Source of the DNA: Trichobilharzia szidati | Taxonomy: Eukaryota; Platyhelminthes; Trematoda; Strigeidida; Schistosomatidae | NCBI GenBank assembly: GCA_944472155.2 | Contig: OX235279.1 | Coordinates: 146,218,199-146,282,198, forward strand | Direction: 5' to 3' | DNA length: 64,000 nucleotides | In this document: one piece after another, positions 37,872-49,700 of the stretch | Numbering within the stretch: the first letter of the stretch is position 1 | Layout: the number at the start of each line of letters is the position of its first letter | Notes under the pieces: model-generated | What the model was told of the DNA's origin: nothing | Databases searched by the model: none | The model's input: the letters and a program-made list of their open reading frames with translations, nothing else | Made by a program: the position numbers and the translations under genes

Positions 37872-40800
37872 CTTAATCGGTCACACGAATAAGACTTACA
37901 CAACCAATCGGATATGTACCAATATAATTAGATAGTTGGAGGCAATTGGTAGGAAGCCCTACCCAACATAGGTTTTGTGCTAGTTGGCAATCACCAGTCA
38001 GCAAGGCTCATCTACAATCTTGAAGGAATTTATGCCCCCTCTGAGATTCGTACTCGTGTCACTCAGTGCTGCAGTCAGAGGAGACGTAACCACTGAGCTA
38101 TTCGGGCTGGTGATTGACCTCCTGTATGGATACCATTGACTGGAAACGAATTAGTAACAGATATAATGTGTCTTGTCTTTTGTTGGGTGCAGACCTAAAT
38201 TCTATCAGTCAAGTAGGCACCATCAAACTATCATGGTTCACTGAGAATTGCTGATATTAGATGGTCGGGGGCAATCAGTCGGCAGCAAACCTTGGAGCTA
38301 GGTTGTATGTTTGCTGATAAAATTGAATCTTCTTCACTAAACGAAGGGCTAGACGCATGACACTAGTTACCACTGTCAACCTAGTGTTCACTAAATGAAT
38401 TTAGAGAGCCCACGTATTTTTTGCATTTTATGCCTTCTTTCAATAATATGTCGTTTTTGGTGAATAATGGGGGAGCCTTAGATGTCTACTTCCAGCATTA
38501 ATAGATTCTGTGGACACTCAGTAGTCAGTAAGTCAGTCTGCTTCTAAAGCGATTTAATTAACTTTTGCTTATCGATCGATAGCATATGAATGACTGGCTA
38601 ACATTATCAGCTGACCGAATGCATACTTTCTCATTCAACGCATGAGTAAGACAAGGCTGACTGACTACTACCACCGATGGTATTCCTGATTGTGGTGGAC
38701 TGGATTATGCATCAGACTGTGTGTGTGTGTGTGGAGTGAGAAGACAGGAATACGCTGGGGCACAAATAAGAAGACCCTAGGAGACCTGGATTTCGAAAAT
38801 GATTTATGTTTAATATCACACAGACTTGAAGACCTACAGGCGAAAACTGAAAAAAACTGGTTGAAGAAGCAGGCGGTGAAGACAGGACTCCAGATGAACA
38901 TAGGTAGGCTTCGTGTGCTTTTGGAAGTCTTCTCTGAGCATCACTTTCCCTTAGAGAAGACGGGAGTGATGAAGATAACCAACCGACAGGAACAACAATA
39001 GACGCAATAAATTTGAAGGAAGTCACTTCCTTCACTTTTCTGGTTAGGAAGAACAGTTTCAACCACATATGGAACGGATGATATCGAAGCCAGAATCGAA
39101 AAGGCATGGTATACCTTCATATCACTCTGAAACCAGTTTGGAACTCTTCTGCACTCCGCAGGATAAAGAACAAGATTCGAAATTTCAACGTAAACAATAG
39201 TCAGTCGGTGCTTTTATACGGGTCAGAAACTTGGCAGGTGTACCACGGAAGGCATTTTGCAACAGGCTACGGCAGGCTTTTATCAACAGCCGCCTTTGCT
39301 ATGCTGAAGATCAAATAGCCTGGAAAAATTAGCAGCAAGCAACTTTGAGAATAAACCAATCAAAAACCTACTGCTCAACAAATATATAGAAGGAAATTAA
39401 GATGGTCCGGACACAAGATGGGGAGACCGTTGGGGGATATCGCACGCCAAGCCGTTGCTCTAGTGGAACCCAAATGGGAAATGACGAGTTGGGTATGCGT
39501 CTGAGGGTGATATGGAGGAGATTGTGTGTCGAGACGGAGATGAGAGATAATGGGTAACCGTGGGCCCAGCTGAAGAGGAGAGCAGAAAATAGAACATATG
39601 TTCCACCCGGAACTCAAAGGAACAAGAATAACATAATATAGTACCTTTCTCATTGCATTAAACTATTTTTGGTAAATTGTTTTCCAACCGAAATCAGTGC
39701 CGCCTTCTTGATTTATCGTTCTTTCTGGTTATTTCCGACCAGCGTTTTTACAACTTGACTTATATTCATTCTGTTATTCCTTAACACAATCTTGCACACT
39801 TTTCACATAAAAAACACCAATGACAAATTCACGTATGTGTATAATCAGATTGTTCAAAATTTGTTTTGTTCAAATTGCCTAACACGATTCAAACAATAAA
39901 TGATAAATAATCTTAAAATTCTATTTCCATTCAAACACATCAACACATTCTAACAATCAACTTATTATGACTATAAAAACACTCGTCGTATTTCCCATCT
40001 AATTGCAATGGATTAATAACACTCGTACTATTATTTCTGAATGTACATTATCTCATATTGAATTTTATTCCAATATCTAGTCGATTCCATACATATATAT
40101 ATAAATGAAGGAAAGAAGTTGTGTGAGTAACTTGATATGATTATGAGCAATAGTTTGTGCTCGAAACGTCATCAGTTAATATAACTGTACTACACTGTGT
40201 GATTTATCAAAATAAAATCTTATCCATTATGGAATTATACTCTACCACAGTGCCCAAGTTTTATACTTATATCAACGATTCAAACAAAAGTGGTCTAATC
40301 AATGAGACAGCCTAAATATCACTCTCACAAGCAGCGGAAGTGAATATTGCTCACATCATATATCGATAAATGCAGACATTTTCAGTGAGTTTTTTTATTA
40401 ATATATGCACACCTTTTTTATTATTTTATTTTATTTGTTTTTGTTCCCAGTGAAAAATAGGGCTTCAGACTAGAGCTTCAAAACTGCAATAGCAGTGGTA
40501 TTTTTTAAGGGATGACTTTGCTGACCTCACGCCCAATCTTCCCTCTTTATCGGGTTAATTACCGGCTAAGCGAGGTCAAGGTATGCGTTGGCCGTGGATC
40601 GAACTTCAGACCGCTTGCGTGGCTGGCCAGTGTTCTACCACTAAGCCACCAACGCTAAATATATATATATATAGTATGCAAACCCATTGGAATCATCAAC
40701 AAATGCTAAGCAAAGCTAAGCACAATTTCAAACCCTGGGAGTAATAAGTTACTTTTACTTATCATTGATTTCAACTATGAGTCTCTAAATTCGTCTTTAT

Positions 40801-43800
40801 TGCACAAATACATTTTGGATAGGTTGCTTCATTGTGAAGTAATATCATCATCACTCATTACTAATTCGGCAACAAACAAGCCCTATTATTTACTGCATCC
40901 ATGTTCCTAAGGATGGGGGAGAAGATTCGTATAGAGGCGAAAGGCAGAATATGAAGGCTCACGGCTCACTACTGGTTAGGTGGTACTCAGAGGTTAGAAA
41001 ACCTTGGCTTTACACCAAGTAACGGTAAACATTGGACTCAGAATCCACAAAAAAAACGAAAAATGATGTGTACACATTCAATCTGATCACCGACATCGCC
41101 CTGCCGCTATGTTAACGACTCGCGAAGTTGCAGTTTGAAATAAAAATATTGTTTAATTATTTTGTGTTGCACACCTTGTATTCTTGTTGCCCAAGTTTTC
41201 GCTTAAAATCAAAAAATGCTTTCGTCACTGACTACCTTCTATAGCATCACTATTATTACTAGTCCCCTGGGTTCTAAGTGGGAAATAGAATCTTTCAACA
41301 GGACATCTCGATTTCACTGGTTTTACGATCGTCTATAAGGTTTCATCTTCTCTTCCGCATACCGTCTCCTTCATGTAACCCACAGACGCCCAGCTAGTCG
41401 TCTCCCACCTAAGTGTTTCCCCCGTGATGTCACATTCAAGAGTTTCTCCAGTGTGTGCCCGATCTATCTCTATTTCTTTCAGTACATTTCTGGGCGACTG
41501 ATTCTTGGTTGGTTCCTTGCAAAAAAGTTGGCCCACCCCCCCCAGGAATCGAATCCAGTAACCTACCCACGTCATAAAACGCACACGTTGCCATCTAGCT
41601 ATTAGGTTGGAAAGGACTGGTGAAAGTATTCTAACCTCCGTTAAATTCACATAGAACAAGGAAGGACGAGGGATTTCGATGTATGAAGAGCTCTCATTAG
41701 AAGGAAAAACAAAGTTCCAAATTGAATTGTAAAGCTCATATAATAAAGTTGGGCTGAAGGACTAGAATTCGGAAGCCATCAGCTTCAAATTCAGTCATTA
41801 TGATTATTATGTGTGTAACACATGGGCACTGTGGTAGTATGTAGTTCCGTGTTAATTAGTTTGTCGAATATATCACACGATGAATTAACAGTCTTATTAA
41901 CTGGAAGATGACAATTCGAACGCAATTCACTATTGTTTGTCGCCATATCATCGATTCAAACTACACAACTTTAAAACCTCATTTCTATAGCTCTCATCCT
42001 ACTTTTTCACTTGTCTTAGCGGTAGTAAAATTCTCCAGATGTCCGGGTGGAGAGAAGTTAAATTATTCTTGTTGCACTATTGTCAGGTCAAAGTAGTAGG
42101 ACGCGACTACTTAGAATACCGCAGCACAAAAACTTAACAAAATCTAGATTAGTTGACCCTAATAAGATAAGAAATACAGAAAACAGCTCAGCTACAGTAC
42201 TATATGCAGTCGCATACAACTATACAATAGGCAGGCACAAGATAACAGTCTTAAAACCTAGTATAACAGGGTGGAATAAGGGGTTTGATAACGGAAGCTT
42301 TCTTCATCGGGCCAAGTAAGAACACGTGCAAAGGAATGGTTCAGCATCTGTTCACTCGGCCATCTGAAAAACTCTATTGCCCCTACGACAAATTCGAGAG
42401 AAGAACGAGGTCTATAAAAACCAAGTTATAATCGATATGATTATGAACAATAATATGTGTTCAAAATGTTGTTATCCAGTAAATAGTGCTGTTGTTTCAC
42501 TGTGTGATATATCAAATAAACAAATCAATCTGACAAGGTTACAGTGACTGAATGATTGATTGACTTATCAGCTTAGAACTCCTTTTTTCACATAAAAATG
42601 CTCCAGTTTAAAGTTGCCACATTTTGCGAAAACACGATTAATAAAAACCAGAGGAAAAGCAATTGCGATGACAATGTAATAGATGAAGATGTTAAGGAGA
42701 CAGGAATAGAGTTAGGGGTAAAATCAGACGAAGGTCAGTGAGGATTTCTAGAATCTGAATGATGACATTAAATGAAGACATCTCCACCACTGTGAACAAC
42801 TTTGAACCATTCGTCGGATGGTGACTAGCAGTGGGACCTATTTCGTCCCATTTGGAGCTCGTCAACTGGATGTGCCTAGTGAGTAATGGTGTCTCCACCG
42901 AGACTCGCACCCAATTGATATGCAGACAGATAAATAGTGGATTACCTCTTATTGGTGATATGGCGACCGATGTCCAGTCCGAAAATTGACCAATCAGAAT
43001 TGGCCTATGTAAAGTGAAGCCCACTATTTTACTGATCATGATTATAGACTAATTCAAATATCCTTAGTGATTTTTTGTAATCATATATTATTATTGCGAC
43101 AAATATACCTTGCAGCTCACATTGTTGTGTGTTCTCGCTTACGTGGGGTGGGCTGGGGAAACAGGTAGCTGACGTTTAAAGTTGTTGACTGTATTCGTGA
43201 TCATCACGTATGTGTGTCTAACTCAGCGTCGCTATTTCGACCTCAGCGTATTAAGAATCATAACACCGGTTACCCATTGTTTCAAACGCTAAAGCATAAT
43301 GCACTGGGTCCAAAGCACCACCTCTTGTGCACAAGGGCATCAGTTATTACTCGTCTTGCATTCAGTTTTGATTTTTGCCGTTGACTGATTCCATCGCTGG
43401 TCACAGCATCCAACAAAATTACTTCAAGTTATGCACCAATCATCTCATCGAGGCGTGCATACTATGAGTCGACATGTCAACAACAATGGCTGAATATTTC
43501 GGTCAAATCACAATCAACGGCGAAAATCAAAAGTGAGTCAAAAAAAATTTTTTAAAGAAAGTAACTTTGAGTTATGTCACGAACAATCTCAAAAAAATAG
43601 TGTTAGAAAATTAAGAATATCATTGAAAACAAACATTGAAAAAAAAAAAACAATTAAACAGCTTACTTGAAGTTCACGTATAATTTGTGTTTTAACAATT
43701 GGTTTTATCTCCAGATGAATATTTTTCTTTGCCATAATTAAACCAGTAGCTGTATGACGTACACGACTGACTACACCACCGTTACCTTTGCCAATTTCAC

Positions 43801-45278
43801 TTAATTTTTCAAAATCTTCTGGACGTAATTCACCAATTTTTTGTTTATCTGCTACAAATGCACTTAAACGACGACGTTGATTATCATCTAAGTCTTGTAT
43901 TTCTAATTGTTTTAAACTGTTTTATGCATATTTGTTTATTTATTTTAATGATATAATGCGAAGAGATGAGAAGGAATGATGGATGACAGTTGGGAGCAGA
44001 AAGTAGACAAACAAACATAAGACATAATTTTATTAGAGTTCAGTGATTTCAAAGAAACATTAAAATTTTCAAGTATTGGTTTTGTAGGGATTTTTTGTTT
44101 GATTGGTTGGAGGATTTCATCATGAGCTGATATCAGTTAGAGAACCATTGGAAAACCAGCACTGGAGTCCCATTTTGGGGCTCTTCATCGGTATGCACTC
44201 ACCACTGAGGTTCGAACAAACGACCTTCTGGTTACAAGGCGAGCTAGCTCGCATACCATTAAGACACTGGGACCCGATCCGATGGCCAGCCAGCCCTTGA
44301 ATTCTAACTTCTGCCAATTCATGACACAGCGCGACCACTTCTCAATGTCTTCTTCGATGAGTTAACGCCTCACCTTCAACCTGCGGCACCCTACTGGTCA
44401 CGGCTTCCCACTAGGACCCCAGGTCACTGCCTGAATAGAGCCAGTCGCTAGTGAGCATCAGGTATTGGTCTTGAACCCCGGTGGGTGCGTACTACTGCGG
44501 AGCCCCAAATTAGTCTGACAAAACAGCTGCCCACTACTCCAGTGCTGATTTTCCAATGGTTCTCTAACTGATGTCAGCTCATGATGAAACTCTCTAATCA
44601 ATCAAATATGAAAATGATTGAAAATTGAAAATTACGAATTCGACTGAAGGTCGCCCAATTTGCTAACTAACCACCCAGAAATCGGCTCTCTGAACTCATT
44701 TAAACAGGGCACACTGAACTGATGAGCTCAACCGGAAAAGAGCGAAACGGTCATCACTTCGATAATCTGGTTGACTAGCAAGCATTACTAGTTGATGTGC
44801 GGGTGGTATACTGAACTATTGAAAACCAGCCAGGAGTACTGGACAGTTGTTTCATGTCAGTTTATGACTTAACAGCAGTACTCACGTATGACTCGACAGA
44901 GGCTCAAACGCAGGATCTCCAAGTTAAGAGGATAGCCCGTTGATTATTCAGCCAATAGGTAGGAATACAATAACGAATGAATTCATGACACAAATAGTGC
45001 CACCGCCAGCGAATACTATCTGAGAGTATCTGGTCTCAAATCCGACTTGGTGGAACCCAATAAACACTTATTCCAAAAATAACTTTAAGCACTCGTGAAT
45101 CTCGTGAATCAGTTACCAGTGCTCATTAGACTGGTTATTCTTCGATCCTCTACAGGTTCGGTCATAGGTGAGTACTGTTGAGGAGTTGCAAACTACAAAC
45201 GAAACAACTTCTGGTTCTCAATTATTCTCAAATTGATTTCAGCCCCTGATCTTACTTGAAATTCTGACGATGGTTATG

Positions 45279-45314
<36 letters not shown>

Positions 45315-45678
45315 GTAATAGTAATAGCACGTTATTTCTTAGCTGTGTTGTCATAAATTCAAAAAACACATATTTCAGAATCTATCTACAAATGATTGAA
45401 AATAATTACAAATAGATGAAATTTGTTTTCATCTCTGGTTGTCATGGTTTCCGATCGAGAAATGTTTGTCGACATACATAAATATTACCCTACTAAAACG
45501 GTAACACAGTAACTTAACAACGATGCTTCTTAATGCCTACTACTCTCCATTTTTCAAGTAAGCATGTACGCACACACACACACATACAAACCTAGATATC
45601 TACAGAACTATATCCTGAGACAGACTATGCGTCAGTCTTTGGCAGAGTATGTAACATCTACAGCCCACTATTATAGAT

Positions 45679-45725
<47 letters not shown>

Positions 45726-46734
45726 GTCAGAGGAGCGCGCTCATACACACGTGCATTGATATATGTACACACATACATCACATACACCTTTACAGCCTAT
45801 TCAATGTAGTTGCTTTCTACAGTACTCTTGATGCAATTAATGATAATAGAGTAATGGTTGTAAACTGTGATTTATCATCATTGTATTTTAATTACAATAA
45901 ATAGCAATAATAATAATGAAAGCTATACATCACTAATAAAAGTCATATCACACATAATGAAACGAAATGAAATATAAAGGAATTGGTATACACAAACATC
46001 CACACACACACACACACAAACTCATACACAAAGAGGAGAGAAAGGAAAGAAACGTTACTCTTCTGAATATATATATATATATATATAAGGATGTATTAAT
46101 AACGAAGTAAAGCCATTAGAAGAAGAAATTATTGATTTGACAGTGATGCTTGATTAACCATCTCAACAACAGAGAGAGAGAGAGAAAGGTAGGCAAAAGA
46201 GTAACTTGAGTTATGTATGCTTCCATGACTGAAATTATAGCTGATTTGTTTAATTAAGTGCATACACGATCAGAACTCGGGAGAATTATTATACGTGTAT
46301 ACATACAACAGTTGACGCACTTAAACACCACTCTCTCTCTCACACACACACAGCCTATTCCTTTAGAAACAACTAGGGTATGAATAAAACCGGTTCTATA
46401 CAATCTTAGAGTTAACGAGTAGTACTGTGAATGCATGCCAAATGTACTTAGAATGTTGTTGTTGTTGTTTTTGTTGTTGTTTTTTCAAGGTGTCTGGAAA
46501 AATCTAAGCTCCATCTAAACTCTAATCTAAAAAAGTATGGGTTAATTCGTATTATGTGAACAGATACTGATGTGTACAGTAGAGGTTATAAGTTATACTT
46601 AATATATGAGACAACTTGAAAAACTATCAGACTGTCGCAACAACAATAAATACGGCTGGACTGAAATCTTTGGTATAATCTATCTTGGTAGATAGTGTCA
46701 AAATTGTTGACCTATTTTAACTGCTTGAATTAGC

Positions 46735-46765
<31 letters not shown>

Positions 46766-49700
46766 CCTGTTTCACAATTAGCCTATCTTAATATATTCAA
46801 AAAGAAACTGATGATAGGACATTATTGTGTGAATGGCATTACGAGATTCCATGAAAGCGACGATAAGCGGTAAGCAGGAAAAGAACATTCTTTTCGACAT
46901 ATTCGTCATCACACGTTCTACGATTATGTGACCATAATAATAATTAAAGAAATTTTGCTACTAACACTTTATCAACAGCATCGACAGATTCCACTTCAAA
47001 AGCACCAGTCAGAGAGAGAGAGAGAGGGAGAGATAATATGCATTCTTCTATAATTTGGTTTGTAAGGATTAGTTATGTTTTACGAGTTGATCACGGACTG
47101 ATATCAGTTAGAGAACCATTGAAAACCAGGGAGTACTGGACAGCTGCTGTTTCATCCTAGTTTGGGAATCATCGGCAGTACGCACCCACTGGGATTCGAA
47201 CCCGGGACCTTCCGGTTACAAGGCAAGCTCGTATACCATTCGGCCACTGGGACCCGATTCAATGGCTCATGAATTCTAACTTCTACCAATTCGTGATTTT
47301 AGCGCGACCCCAACTATTGTCGTTGGTGGAAATCCATCCACACGTGACTTCTAATTGGACCTCACTGGTCACGACTTCTCACTAGAACTGCAGGAAACTC
47401 CAACCTGTAGCAAGTCACTAGCGAGCATCAGAATAATCTTCTATAATTTGGTTTGTAAGGATTAGTTATGTTTTACGAGTTGATCACGGACTGATATCAG
47501 TTAGAGAACCATTGAAAACCAGGGAGTACTGGACAGCTGCTGTTTCATCCTAGTTTGGGAATCATCGGCAGTACGCACCCACTGGGATTCGAACCCGGGA
47601 CCTTCCGGTTACAAGGCAAGCTCGTATACCATTCGGCCACTGGGACCCGATTCAATGGCTCATGAATTCTAACTTCTACCAATTCGTGATTTTAGCGCGA
47701 CCCCAACTATTGTCGTTGGTGGAAATCCATCCACACGTGACTTCTAATTGGACCTCACTGGTCACGACTTCTCACTAGAACTGCAGGAAACTCCAACCTG
47801 TAGCAAGTCACTAGCGAGCATCAGAATAATCTTCTATAATTTGGTTTGTAAGGATTAGTTATGTTTTACGAGTTGATCACGGACTGATATCAGTTAGAGA
47901 ACCATTGAAAACCAGGGAGTACTGGACAGCTGCTGTTTCATCCTAGTTTGGGAATCATCGGCAGTACGCACCCACTGGGATTCGAACCCGGGACCTTCCG
48001 GTTACAAGGCAAGCTCGTATACCATTCGGCCACTGGGACCCGATTCAATGGCTCATGAATTCTAACTTCTACCAATTCGTGATTTTAGCGCGACCCCAAC
48101 TATTGTCGTTGGTGGAAATCCATCCACACGTGACTTCTAATTGGACCTCACTGGTCACGACTTCTCACTAGAACTGCAGGAAACTCCAACCTGTAGCAAG
48201 TCACTAGCGAGCATCAGAATAATCTTCTATAATTTGGTTTGTAAGGATTAGTTATGTTTTACGAGTTGATCACGGACTGATATCAGTTAGAGAACCATTG
48301 AAAACCAGGGAGTACTGGACAGCTGCTGTTTCATCCTAGTTTGGGAATCATCGGCAGTACGCACCCACTGGGATTCGAACCCGGGACCTTCCGGTTACAA
48401 GGCAAGCTCGTATACCATTCGGCCACTGGGACCCGATTCAATGGCTCATGAATTCTAACTTCTACCAATTCGTGATTTTAGCGCGACCCCAACTATTGTC
48501 GTTGGTGGAAATCCATCCACACGTGACTTCTAATTGGACCTCACTGGTCACGACTTCTCACTAGAACTGCAGGAAACTCCAACCTGTAGCAAGTCACTAG
48601 CGAGCATCAGAATAATCTTCTATAATTTGGTTTGTAAGGATTAGTTATGTTTTAGGAGTTGATCACGGACTGATATCAGTTAGAGAACCATTGAAAACCA
48701 GGGAGTACTGGACAGCTGCTGTTTCATCCTAGTTTGGGAATCATCGGCAGTACGCACCCACTGGGATTCGAACCCGGGACCTTCCGGTTACAAGGCAAGC
48801 TCGTATACCATTCGGCCACTGGGACCCGATTCAATGGCTCATGAATTCTAACTTCTACCAATTCGTGATTTTAGCGCGACCCCAACTATTGTCGTTGGTG
48901 GAAATCCATCCACACGTGACTTCTAATTGGACCTCACTGGTCACGACTTCTCACTAGAACTGCAGGAAACTCCAACCTGTAGCAAGTCACTAGCGAGCAT
49001 CAGAATAATCTTCTATAATTTGGTTTGTAAGGATTAGTTATGTTTTACGAGTTGATCACGGACTGATATCAGCTAGAGAACCATTGAAAACCAGGGAGTA
49101 CTGGACAGCTGCTGTTTCATCCTAGTTTGGGAATCATCGGCAGTACGCACCCACTGGGATTCGAACCCGGGACCTTCCGGTTACAAGGCAAGCTCGTATA
49201 CCATTCGGCCACTGGGACCCGATTCAATGGCTCATGAATTCTAACTTCTACCAATTCGTGATTTTAGCGCGACCCCAACTATTGTCGTTGGTGGAAATCC
49301 ATCCACACGTGACTTCTAATTGGACCTCACTGGTCACGACTTCTCACTAGAACTGCAGGAAACTCCAACCTGTAGCAAGTCACTAGCGAGCATCAGAATA
49401 ATCTTCTATAATTTGGTTTGTAAGGATTAGTTATGTTTTAGGAGTTGATCACGGACTGATATCAGTTAGAGAACCATTGAAAACCAGGGAGTACTGGACA
49501 GCTGCTGTTTCATCCTAGTTTGGGAATCATCGGCAGTACGCACCCACTGGGATTCGAACCCGGGACCTTCCGGTTACAAGGCAAGCTCGTATACCATTCG
49601 GCCACTGGGACCCGATTCAATGGCTCATGAATTCTAACTTCTACCAATTCGTGATTTTAGCGCGACCCCAACTATTGTCGTTGGTGGAAATCCATCCACA

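Larger units (their letters stand above)
45000..47037. other. MEK intron 1, microsatellite-rich
   Basis: TA, CA, AAT, GA and GTT runs; no coding or retroelement motif recognised. A GA run (47011-47032) abuts the 393-bp array. Confidence 0.5.
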
